In this document: piece by piece, positions 1 through 11,034 of the stretch | How the letters are laid out: each line of letters starts with the position of its first letter | Position numbering within the stretch: the stretch's first letter is position 1 | Assembly (NCBI RefSeq): GCF_002008165.1 | Contig: NZ_MRDM01000014.1 | Coordinates: 992,001-1,056,000, forward strand | Direction of reading: 5' to 3' | Source of the DNA: Rhizobium laguerreae | GTDB lineage: Bacteria > Pseudomonadota > Alphaproteobacteria > Rhizobiales > Rhizobiaceae | DNA length: 64,000 bases | The notes under the pieces: model-generated | Databases searched by the model: none | What the model was told of the DNA's origin: nothing | Seen by the model: only the letters and a program-made list of their open reading frames with translations | Position numbers and translations under genes: made by a program

Positions 1-200
1 AGCTCATGAATGAAGAAGCTCGATACCGCCGTGACAACCATCAGCGCCATCCAGATCCTGCCGAGCAGCCGGTGCAGCGGCGTGCCCTTGGGGCGCAGCA
101 GGATATAGGCGCCGAGAAGTGCCGGCGGCGTAACAGCAGTGACATGGATATGAACGGCGAGCGGAGCGCCGAGGAGCGGTTCGAGGATCATGAGCGACAT
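1..200 (-). CDS. DUF2306-like membrane protein, N-terminal part only
   Basis: The reverse strand reads an open frame from ATG at 200 to the window edge, so about 66 N-terminal residues are visible and the rest lies outside. They form two hydrophobic stretches, with HRLLGRIWM and SSFFIHE near the visible end, a pattern I associate with DUF2306 predicted membrane proteins. A second in-frame ATG at 191 is an alternative start. It is divergent from the LytTR-type gene at 278, so the 77-bp gap must hold both promoters. Function is unknown. Family assignment is from memory of the motif. Confidence 0.6.
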   Translation of the reverse strand, partial: MSLMILEPLLGAPLAVHIHVTAVTPPALLGAYILLRPKGTPLHRLLGRIWMALMVVTAVSSFFIHE

Positions 201-277
201 CCGATTGAATTCGATCCCTGTTTCCGCCAAGACTTCATCCGCCTCAATCCGAACCGCGCGAACGGCAGGAAAACTTC

Positions 278-1053
278 GTGAATCACCTCTTCTTGCAATC
301 CACGCTTCGCGAATTGCAGGTCTTTCTCCACTCCCGGCGCTTCTGGGGAACCTTTGCCGCGATCGTCCTGCTCTTTGCCGTCACCGGTCCCTACGGCACG
401 ATGGAAAGCATGGCCTTCGGCGAACGCCTCGCCTACTGGCTGACCCTGCATGCCGTTGCCTGGACGATCGCCATTCTCTGCGCAGTCACGGCCGAAAGAC
501 TGCTGCAGGGGGTGATCGTTTCCATGTTCGCCCGCATGATGGCGGGCTCGCTCGTAGCCGCCCTGCCGATCGGTTTTGCCATCGGCCTCGTCGACTATGC
601 CTTCGCCGGCGAAGCGACCACGCTCGACAGCGGCCTGCAACGCGCGCTTTTTGCGGCGCCGCTTGCGCCCTCTTCTGCCTTTTGACCTATATGGCGATGA
701 GCCAGAAAATCGCCGAAGCCGCAGTTCCTCAGGAAACCAGCCCCGTAGCCTCGATCCTCGACCGGCTGAAGCCTGAGAATCGTGGCTCGCTGCTGCGCCT
801 TTCCGTCCAGGACCACTATACCGAGGTGGTGACCAGCCGCGGGCGCGAACTGGTGCTCTTGCGTTTCGCCGATGCGCTGAAAGAAACCGCCGCGACGCCG
901 GGCTTTCGCGTCCATCGCTCGCACTGGGTGGCCGACGCCCATGTCGAAAGCCTGAAACGCGGCAATGGCAGGCTGCTGATCCTCACCCGCGACGGCACGG
1001 AAATCCCGGTCAGCCACAGCTATGCCGAGGATGTGCGCCGGCGTTTCACGTAA
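278..1053 (+). pseudogene. LytTR-domain membrane-bound transcriptional regulator, frameshifted
   Basis: Two overlapping frames make one protein. The first (278-685, GTG start with AGGA 7 nt upstream) encodes a membrane region with about four hydrophobic segments. The second frame, one base back, continues from about 650 to 1053 and encodes a LytTR DNA-binding domain, with LRLSVQDHYTEVVTSRG early in it and RRRFT at the end. Related rhizobial proteins join these parts directly. The frame change falls between about 640 and 680, after RALFAAPL and before CALFCLLTYM, and fits loss of one base. As it stands the DNA-binding domain is cut off, so this is a pseudogene or a sequencing error. Natural targets are unknown. 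Confidence 0.75.
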
Positions 1054-1322
1054 AGAAGACGCGCCAAGCGCTTGATGTGACTCCCGCTTTCGCACTTCCG
1101 GAAGCAAGGCGGCGGCGAAATCCGGCTGGTGGTCGTGCCTGACGGGAAATAGTCTCTGGCGCCGTGTTGGATTCCTGTCGATTCCGCGATTTATGGGGTT
1201 CCGTTTGCAAATACATTTGCCTATAAGCCGCTTCTAGCCTGAAAAGACCCAGCATGCGCGACCCGACCCGGTGATCTCCCACCCTGGCCGGCTTTCTGCG
1301 CAGCCAGAAAACGGAAGCACTC

Positions 1323-4811
<3,489 letters not shown>

Positions 4812-4882
4812 GATATAGCAACGCCGTCGCTCAATGAGCGGTGGCTCACCCCCTTTCGGTCATTCCTTACATCGGAATCAAT

Positions 4883-6337
4883 TTATCCGGTCGCCGTCAT
4901 AAGCCGCTGGATATTCAGCATATCTTCGCGAAATCGCGCCAGTTCTTCCGCTTTCAGTCGCTCGTCGGGAATACGCAGCAGATAGGATGGATGCACCGTC
5001 ACGAAGAGCGTTCGCCTCTCGTCGATCGCGATCGCCTTCCCCCTGACATCCTGCAGCCGCTGTTTCGTATCGGTCAGCGCCGCGAGCGCCGTCGCCCCCA
5101 TCGCAACGACCAGCTTCGGCTTGATCAGCGCCATCTCCAGATCGAGCCACCAGCGGCAATGCTTCACCTCGCCCATATTGGGCTTCTGATGGATGCGACG
5201 CTTGCCGCGCGGCTCATATTTGAAATGCTTGACGGCATTGGTGACGTAAAGCGTCGAGCGGTCGATGCCCGCTTCAGTGATCACTTGGTCCAGCAGCCTG
5301 CCGGCGGGACCGACGAAGGGGCGCCCTGATATATCCTCCTGGTCGCCCGGCTGCTCGCCGACGAACATCACCTCTGCATCGCGCGGCCCCTCCCCGAATA
5401 CGGTTTGCGTCGCCTTCGCGTGAAGCGGACAGCGGGTGCAGCCGGCAGCTTCCGCGCGCAGTGCTTCCAGCGTGCCCGCCGGCGCTTCGGGTTCAGCTGG
5501 GATGCTGCGCGCGGCCTCCTGCAGGCGATCGTGAAAGGGCAATGACTGGGTCGCCTCCCGGGCGGCCATGGCCCGCACCTTGCTCTCCGCCGATGCGATC
5601 AGCCCAGGAATGAGATCGGCTTCCGGCAGGTTCTTCCAGTATTTTTTTGGCATCTCCGCCTGCATCGCCTTCAGCTTCAACCGCGCCGGATTGAAAATGC
5701 TGGCGTAGTAGGTGCGCCAGAGGTCATCGGTAGCATCGGTAAGATTGGGTTTTTCACACGGTTCGTCGCTCATCGTCAGCCGCTCGCCGTCCCAGGCGGC
5801 TGATCCCTTGGGTGTGGCGATCAGCCAGTCCATGTCGGTGAAGCGCCGTTGGAAGAAGGGCGCTGTACGCCTGACGATATGGTGATCCGGCTCGAACCAG
5901 GCGAGGAATTTTCGACGATCCGCCGATACCGCACCAACCTCCTTGAAGCGGACGAAGGCCGTCATCTTGTGCGCGTCGCGCCGAACGTTTTTCGCCATCA
6001 ACCTGGCACGGGCGACGTCCTCGTCGGAGGCCACTTCAAGCAATTGCCGGTCCATCTGCAGCCGCCAGAGCAGACGGTAAAGCAGGGAAAAGCGCGTGGG
6101 ATCGGAATGGCAGAGAACCGTTTCCGCAAGCTCGATAAAGGCGGGTGGCACCGTCATCGGCCTTCGTGCAGCAGCAGGTGCCGGCGGCATCGCGTCGTGT
6201 TGAAACGCAAACCCGGACTCAGCACGTTTTTCGCGCCACTCTATCCCCTCCGGCGATATGCCGGCGGCCGCGAAGGCGCGTGCGGCATCACGCCATTCGG
6301 CAAGCTCCCCGCGTCCTGCCAGCACGACCCGGCGCAT
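4883..6337 (-). CDS. DUF4130 - UdgX-type uracil-DNA glycosylase fusion
   Basis: A 484-residue two-domain protein. Residues 1 to about 260 match the DUF4130 region found beside radical SAM repair proteins. Residues 290-480 are a family-4-like uracil-DNA glycosylase of the UdgX type: GEQPG at 328-332, CxxC at 300-303 and C394 as likely iron-sulfur ligands, and KRRIH at 379-383. In characterised UdgX the histidine of KRRIH forms a covalent bond to DNA at the uracil site. The start is ATG at 6337, sharing one base with the stop of the upstream radical SAM gene (TGATG), which implies translational coupling; GTG at 6340 is an alternative. It acts on DNA damage, and the LexA box upstream of the operon fits that role. 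Confidence 0.92.
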   Translation of the reverse strand: MRRVVLAGRGELAEWRDAARAFAAAGISPEGIEWREKRAESGFAFQHDAMPPAPAAARRPMTVPPAFIELAETVLCHSDPTRFSLLYRLLWRLQMDRQLLEVASDEDVARARLMAKNVRRDAHKMTAFVRFKEVGAVSADRRKFLAWFEPDHHIVRRTAPFFQRRFTDMDWLIATPKGSAAWDGERLTMSDEPCEKPNLTDATDDLWRTYYASIFNPARLKLKAMQAEMPKKYWKNLPEADLIPGLIASAESKVRAMAAREATQSLPFHDRLQEAARSIPAEPEAPAGTLEALRAEAAGCTRCPLHAKATQTVFGEGPRDAEVMFVGEQPGDQEDISGRPFVGPAGRLLDQVITEAGIDRSTLYVTNAVKHFKYEPRGKRRIHQKPNMGEVKHCRWWLDLEMALIKPKLVVAMGATALAALTDTKQRLQDVRGKAIAIDERRTLFVTVHPSYLLRIPDERLKAEELARFREDMLNIQRLMTATG

Positions 6338-7569
6338 CACAGCAACGACAATTGTTCAGGCTGCGGTTCGAACATGGCGCGAAGGTCTGGGCGCTCAATC
6401 AATCGGCGCGGCGACCAGCCTTCCGCCGAAATGAAGGACTGGACCTTCTTGATCGAAATGCCGAGCCGCTGGAGATCGTCGAGCCGCAGCCGGCGAAAAC
6501 GGCGGGCCGAAACGATCGCTTTGACTGTCTTGGTGCCGAGGCCGGGCACGCGCAGCAACCGCTCGCGCTCGGCTCTGTTGATATCGACGGGAAATTCGGC
6601 CCGGTTGGCGAGCGCCCAGGCAAGCTTGGGATCGAGGGTGAGATCGAGCATGCCGCCCGCCTGGTTTGCGGTGATCTCGTCGATGCCGAAACCGTAGAAT
6701 CGATAGAGCCAGTCGGCCTGATAGAGCCGGTGTTCGCGCATCAACGGCGGTTTGATCAGCGGCAGGTTTTTTGACGAGTCCGGGATCGAGCTGAAGGCGG
6801 AATAATAGACGCGCTTCAGCCCGTAGCTGCTGTAAAGCCGGCCGCTGGTCGCAAGGATCGTCGCATCGTTCGCGCCATCAGCGCCGACGATCATCTGCGT
6901 GCTCTGACCGGCCGGCACGAAACGCTGACGCTTCTTCGTCTGTAACGTCGGTTCGCCGGCGGCCTCGATCTTCAACCTCAGATCTCCCATCGATCGCCGG
7001 ATATTGGCGGGCTTCTTTTCCGGCGCAAAGCGGGTGATGCCGTTATCCGTCGGCAACTCGATATTGAGCGACAGCCTGTCTGCATGAAGCCCCGCCTCTT
7101 CGATCAGACGCGGCGACGCCTCGGGGATCGACTTCAGATGGATATAGCCGCGGAAATTATGGGTCACGCGCAGTTCGCGAACGATGCGGACCATCTCTTC
7201 CATCGTGTAATCGGAGGAACGAATGATGCCGGAGGAAAGGAACAGGCCTTCGATATAGTTGCGGCGGTAAAATTCCAGCGTCAGCCAGATGACCTCCTCG
7301 GGCGTAAAACGCGCCCGTTCGACATTGCTCGACGAGCGATTGACGCAATAGGCGCAGTCGTAAATGCAGAAATTGGTCAGCAGTATTTTCAGAAGTGAAA
7401 TGCACCGCCCGTCCGGGGCATAGGCATGACAGATGCCGGATCCCTCGGTCGAACCGAGCCCGCCGCTTGCCCGGGAATCACGTTTCACCGTGCCGCTGGA
7501 AGCGCAGGAAGCGTCATATTTCGCGGCATCGGAAAGGATGGCCAAGCGTTCTGTTAGCGACTTCTTCAT
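6337..7569 (-). CDS. Radical SAM protein linked to UdgX (putative DNA modification/repair)
   Basis: The 410-residue product carries the radical SAM cluster motif C68-x3-C72-x2-C75 (CIYDCAYC), preceded by AKYDASCASSG, typical of the family that co-occurs with UdgX. The C-terminal third has a helix-hairpin-helix element (RVPGLGTKTVKAI), which suggests contact with DNA. Its substrate is unknown in every organism I know of. The start is taken as ATG 7569, giving MKKSLTERL; a GTG 12 nt upstream at 7581 lies inside the LexA box and is less likely. No good Shine-Dalgarno is seen, so the mRNA may have a very short leader. It is the first gene of a two-gene operon with the UdgX fusion. Confidence 0.9.
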   Translation of the reverse strand: MKKSLTERLAILSDAAKYDASCASSGTVKRDSRASGGLGSTEGSGICHAYAPDGRCISLLKILLTNFCIYDCAYCVNRSSSNVERARFTPEEVIWLTLEFYRRNYIEGLFLSSGIIRSSDYTMEEMVRIVRELRVTHNFRGYIHLKSIPEASPRLIEEAGLHADRLSLNIELPTDNGITRFAPEKKPANIRRSMGDLRLKIEAAGEPTLQTKKRQRFVPAGQSTQMIVGADGANDATILATSGRLYSSYGLKRVYYSAFSSIPDSSKNLPLIKPPLMREHRLYQADWLYRFYGFGIDEITANQAGGMLDLTLDPKLAWALANRAEFPVDINRAERERLLRVPGLGTKTVKAIVSARRFRRLRLDDLQRLGISIKKVQSFISAEGWSPRRLIERPDLRAMFEPQPEQLSLL

Positions 7570-7575
7570 TAGTAT

Positions 7576-7590
7576 GTTCACTATATGTTC
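7576..7590 (-). promoter_or_regulatory. LexA (SOS) box for the radical SAM-UdgX operon
   Basis: The forward sequence GTTC-ACTATAT-GTTC is a direct repeat with a 7-bp spacer, the form of LexA site established for Rhizobiaceae and other alphaproteobacteria. It ends 7 bp upstream of the chosen ATG at 7569, where a bound repressor would block transcription. Regulation by LexA is inferred from the match and position. Confidence 0.8.
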
Positions 7591-7822
7591 CTGCGCCTGA
7601 AGTCAATCGGAACGATCCGATTTCCGCCCATTTTCAAGCTGCATCACCGGATGTTGGAGCAGGCCGCGTTTCTTTCATGCGAATTTTCTGGAAATCGGGC
7701 TTGGCGATCTGCTATAAGCGTCCGACTAAGATTGTGGCACGGTTCCGAAGCTCCCCTTCGGGACCTGTTTTCTTTTGTGTTCGCCGCTGATTATGCGGAT
7801 ACAAGGATTGAAGGACAGAAAA

Positions 7823-8299
7823 ATGGTTGAAAAGGTACCGATGACACCGGGCGGTTTCGTCAAGCTGCAGGAAGAACTGCGCTGGCGTCAGCAGGAGGAG
7901 CGTCCCCGAATCATCGAGGCGATCGCCGAAGCCCGTGCCCATGGCGACCTTTCCGAAAACGCCGAATACCACGCCGCCAAGGAAGCTCAGAGCCATAATG
8001 AAGGCCGCATCAGCGAGCTGGAAGACCTGACGGCGCGCGCCGAGGTCATCGACCTCACCAAGATGTCGGGCGACAAGATCAAGTTCGGCGCCAAGGTGAA
8101 GCTCATCGACGAGGACACCGAGGAAGAAAAGACCTACCAGATCGTCGGCGACCAGGAAGCCGACGTCAAGGCCGGCCGCATCTCCATCTCCTCGCCGATC
8201 GCCCGCGCGCTGATCGGCAAGGAAGTCGGCGATTCCATCGAGGTCAATGCGCCGGGCGGCTCCAAGGCCTACGAAATCCTCCAGGTTTCCTGGGGCTGA
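7823..8299 (+). CDS. greA: Transcription elongation factor GreA
   Basis: The 158-residue protein matches GreA over its whole length: an N-terminal coiled coil with EARAHGDLSENAEYHAAKE, whose acidic tip enters the RNA polymerase secondary channel, and a C-terminal FKBP-like domain ending with GSKAYEILQVSW. GreA rescues backtracked polymerase by stimulating transcript cleavage. The start is ATG 7823 with AAGGAC 7 nt upstream; upstream in-frame codons lack a ribosome site and exceed family length. lpcC follows after 27 bp on the same strand, so they are probably cotranscribed. A greA-LPS glycosyltransferase order is also known in Sinorhizobium. Confidence 0.97.
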   Translation: MVEKVPMTPGGFVKLQEELRWRQQEERPRIIEAIAEARAHGDLSENAEYHAAKEAQSHNEGRISELEDLTARAEVIDLTKMSGDKIKFGAKVKLIDEDTEEEKTYQIVGDQEADVKAGRISISSPIARALIGKEVGDSIEVNAPGGSKAYEILQVSWG

Positions 8300-8326
8300 T
8301 CGCCCGCCAGCCGCGAGACCCCTCCC

Positions 8327-9385
8327 TTGCCGGATATTCGTGACGTCGAGATCATCGCGCCCAATTTCAAGCGCCGGCTCTCCGGCGTCACGTCGACCAT
8401 CGTCCAGCTCATCCCGTGCCAGATCCGGCTCGGCATGAAGATCGCGACACTCGGCCCCGGCCTGCCGGAGGACCTGCCGAAACTTAAGGGGCGGCAGCTC
8501 CTCGGCCTCTGGCGCCCGCCGGCGCGCCGGCGCCAGCGTGTCTGGCACGCTCGCCGCAACAACGAGATGGCCGTCGGCATCCTGCTGCGCCATCTGTTGC
8601 GCATGCCGCTGAAGCTTCTCTTCACCTCGGCCGCGCAACGCCGCCACACCGCCTATACGAAATGGCTGATCCGCCGCATGGACGCCGTCATCGCGACCAG
8701 CGATCGATCCGGCTCGTTCCTCGACGTGCCGCACACGGTGATCCAGCACGGCGTCGACCTTGCCCTCTTCCACCCACCGGAAGCCGCGGAGGACGGCATC
8801 GCCGCCACCGGCCTGCCGGGCCGCCATCTCATCGGCTGCTTCGGCCGCGTGCGCCATCAAAAGGGCACTGATCTTTTCGTCCAGGCGATGATCGAACTGC
8901 TGCCGCAGCACCCCGAGTGGACGGCGGTCGTCTCCGGCCGGGTGACGGCCGAGCACACGGCATTTGGCGACAAACTCAAGGCGGATGTCGCGACCGCCGG
9001 GCTCAGCGACCGTATCCTCTTCCTCGGCGAAGTGCCTGACATCAAGGTCTGGTATCGTCGCCTGACGCTTTACGTCGCCCCCTCCCGCAACGAGGGCTTC
9101 GGCCTGACGCCGCTCGAAGCCATGGCCTCGCGCACGGCGGTGGTGGCATCGGACGCCGGCGCCTATGCCGAGCTCATCGTGACGGGTGAGACGGGCTCGG
9201 TCGTCGCTGGCGGCGATGGCGAGGCGCTGACGCGGGCAATCGCGCCCTATATCGCAGATCCCGCTCTGGCGATCGCCCATGGCGAGAATGCGCTGCGACA
9301 TGTAAGGGCGAATTTTGCGCTGGAGAAGGAAGCAAGTGCGATCGGCGCCGTTTACAACAGCCTTCTCGGCGGCAACCGCGGCTAA
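8327..9385 (+). CDS. lpcC: LPS core glycosyltransferase, LpcC/LpsB type (GT4)
   Basis: The 352-residue protein has a GT-B fold: an N-terminal half starting MPDIRDVEIIAPNFKRRLSG and a nucleotide-sugar half with GCFGRVRHQKGTD and the GT4 signature SRNEGFGLTPLEAMA near residue 250. In R. leguminosarum LpcC, and in Sinorhizobium LpsB, this enzyme adds mannose to the inner core of LPS at the cytoplasmic face of the inner membrane, and mutants have defective LPS and symbiosis. The start is TTG 8327; no strong ribosome site precedes it, so coupling to greA is possible. A perfect 11-bp terminator follows. Assignment to LpcC rests on remembered sequence and the greA context. Confidence 0.88.
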   Translation: MPDIRDVEIIAPNFKRRLSGVTSTIVQLIPCQIRLGMKIATLGPGLPEDLPKLKGRQLLGLWRPPARRRQRVWHARRNNEMAVGILLRHLLRMPLKLLFTSAAQRRHTAYTKWLIRRMDAVIATSDRSGSFLDVPHTVIQHGVDLALFHPPEAAEDGIAATGLPGRHLIGCFGRVRHQKGTDLFVQAMIELLPQHPEWTAVVSGRVTAEHTAFGDKLKADVATAGLSDRILFLGEVPDIKVWYRRLTLYVAPSRNEGFGLTPLEAMASRTAVVASDAGAYAELIVTGETGSVVAGGDGEALTRAIAPYIADPALAIAHGENALRHVRANFALEKEASAIGAVYNSLLGGNRG

Positions 9386-9397
9386 AGCGGAAAAGAA

Positions 9398-9425
9398 AAA
9401 CGGCCCGCCGGATAGCGGGCCGTTT
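9398..9425. terminator. Bidirectional terminator between lpcC and dctA
   Basis: A perfect 11-bp inverted repeat, AAACGGCCCGC (9398-9408) and GCGGGCCGTTT (9415-9425), encloses a 6-base loop. A-rich sequence on the left and T-rich sequence on the right let it stop both the greA-lpcC transcript and the opposing dctA transcript. Confidence 0.85.
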
Positions 9426-9459
9426 CAGGAATTTTAGGACTGCGGGACAGTGCGGTCAG

Positions 9460-10794
9460 TTATTCAGCCGGCTGAAGCCCGGCGGCGGGAGCACTCTCGC
9501 CGGTCTGGCCGCCCAGTGCGGCGGCGAGCTGCACCGTATCCAGCTCGTTTTCCCAACGTGCCACGACGATCGTCGCAACCGCATTGCCGACGAGGTTGGT
9601 CAGTGCCCGGCATTCCGACATGAAGCGGTCGATGCCGAGGATGAGCGCCATGCCGGCGACAGGCACGGATGGCACGACGGAGAGCGTCGCGGCAAGCGTG
9701 ATGAAACCGGCGCCGGTGATGCCTGCGGCACCCTTGGAGCTCAGCATCGCCACCAGCAGCAGCAGGATCTGGTCACCCCAGGAAAGCTGAATGCCGGTTG
9801 CCTGGGCAATGAACAGCGCTGCCAGCGTCATGTAGATATTGGTGCCGTCAAGATTGAAGGAATAACCTGTGGGGATGACGAGGCCGACGACCGAGCGCTT
9901 GCAGCCGGCCTTTTCCATCTTGTTCATCAGTCCCGGAAGTGCTGCCTCCGAAGACGAGGTACCGAGGACCAGCAGCAGCTCTTCCTTGATGTAGCGCAGC
10001 AGCGCCACGATCGAGAAGCCGTTGTAGCGGGCGACTGCGCCGAGAACGATGAAGACGAAGAGCAGAGACGTGACGTAGAAGGTGCCGATCAGCATGGCGA
10101 GGTTGGCGATCGACCCGACGCCGTACTTGCCGATGGTGAATGCCATGGCGCCGAAGGCGCCGATCGGGGCAGCCTTCATGAGGATGGCGACGAGCTTGAA
10201 CACGGGCGCCGTCAGGGCATTGAGGAAGTTGACGACCGGTTCGCTCTTTTCGCCGACCACGGCGAGTGCGATGCCGAAGAGCACCGAGAAGAACAACACC
10301 TGCAGAATGTCGCCATCGGCAAAAGCGCCGACAATCGTCGTCGGAATGATGTTGGTCAGGAAGCCAACGATGCTCTGCTCATGCGCTTTCGCGGCAAAAG
10401 TGGCAACGGCGGCCGGATCCAGCGAGGCCGGATCGATGTTCATGCCGGCGCCGGGCTGAACGACATTGGCGACGATCAGGCCAATGATGAGCGCCAATGT
10501 CGAGAATGTCAGGAAATAGAGCATTGCCTTGCCAGCGACGCGGCCAACCTTCTGCAGATCGCTCATGCCGGCAATGCCGGTCGCAACCGTGAGAAAGATG
10601 ACCGGCGCGATGATCATCTTGACGAGCTTGATGAAGGCATCGCCGAGCGGCTTCAGCTGGGTGCCGAATTCGGGATAGAAATGCCCGAGCAGGATACCGG
10701 CGGCGATGGCGGCGAGAACCTGAACATATAGATGGGTATAAAAGGGCTTCTTGCCCTTGCTGCCTGCGACTGCGTCGAGTGATGCTGCGATCAT
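9460..10794 (-). CDS. dctA: C4-dicarboxylate transport protein DctA
   Basis: The 444-residue membrane protein is a full-length DctA of the dicarboxylate/amino acid:cation symporter family. It has eight hydrophobic segments and family motifs TSSSEAALP (reentrant serine-rich loop) and VIPTGYSFNLDGTNIYM, which bind substrate and cation. DctA imports succinate, fumarate and malate, and in legume nodules it supplies the plant-derived carbon that powers nitrogen fixation. It is divergent from dctBD, and its upstream region holds a sigma-54 promoter and two likely DctD sites. An AGGAGGAC ribosome site precedes the ATG. Confidence 0.98.
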   Translation of the reverse strand: MIAASLDAVAGSKGKKPFYTHLYVQVLAAIAAGILLGHFYPEFGTQLKPLGDAFIKLVKMIIAPVIFLTVATGIAGMSDLQKVGRVAGKAMLYFLTFSTLALIIGLIVANVVQPGAGMNIDPASLDPAAVATFAAKAHEQSIVGFLTNIIPTTIVGAFADGDILQVLFFSVLFGIALAVVGEKSEPVVNFLNALTAPVFKLVAILMKAAPIGAFGAMAFTIGKYGVGSIANLAMLIGTFYVTSLLFVFIVLGAVARYNGFSIVALLRYIKEELLLVLGTSSSEAALPGLMNKMEKAGCKRSVVGLVIPTGYSFNLDGTNIYMTLAALFIAQATGIQLSWGDQILLLLVAMLSSKGAAGITGAGFITLAATLSVVPSVPVAGMALILGIDRFMSECRALTNLVGNAVATIVVARWENELDTVQLAAALGGQTGESAPAAGLQPAE

Positions 10795-10887
10795 GATGTC
10801 CTCCTAATGGCTCGTCCGGAACGAACTCCGGCCTCCCGAGCCGTTCGCTTAAAGTCCAACAGCTCAGCCGTTGTTGCCACGTTCTTC

Positions 10888-10902
10888 GCAATCGCCGTGC
10901 CA
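10888..10902 (-). promoter_or_regulatory. Sigma-54 promoter of dctA
   Basis: On the reverse strand TGGCACGGCGATTGC matches the RpoN consensus, with GG and GC elements at about -24 and -12. It lies about 95 bp upstream of the dctA start. Transcription from dctA is known to need RpoN and DctD in rhizobia. Confidence 0.9.
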
Positions 10903-10977
10903 GTTTTGCACCGACAAAGTAACATATTGAATTCATTATAAAAAAAATTACGGAGCTTCTGATGCCTCATTAAGCAA

Positions 10978-10991
10978 TGCGGAAATCCGCA
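10978..10991. promoter_or_regulatory. DctD upstream activator site 1 (promoter-proximal)
   Basis: The perfect dyad TGCGGA-AA-TCCGCA lies about 76 bp upstream of the -24 element. Tandem dyads in this position are the DctD-binding enhancers described for rhizobial dctA. Binding is inferred. Confidence 0.75.
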
Positions 10992-11009
10992 CAAATCCAT
11001 TTGCGTTTC

Positions 11010-11025
11010 GTGCAGAAAAATGCAC
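11010..11025. promoter_or_regulatory. DctD upstream activator site 2 (distal)
   Basis: The dyad GTGCA-GAAAAA-TGCAC is centred 33 bp (about three helical turns) from site 1, so two DctD dimers could bind one face of the DNA. It overlaps the first possible dctB ATG at 11020 and abuts the chosen ATG at 11035. Confidence 0.65.
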
Positions 11026-11034
11026 AAATCCGCC

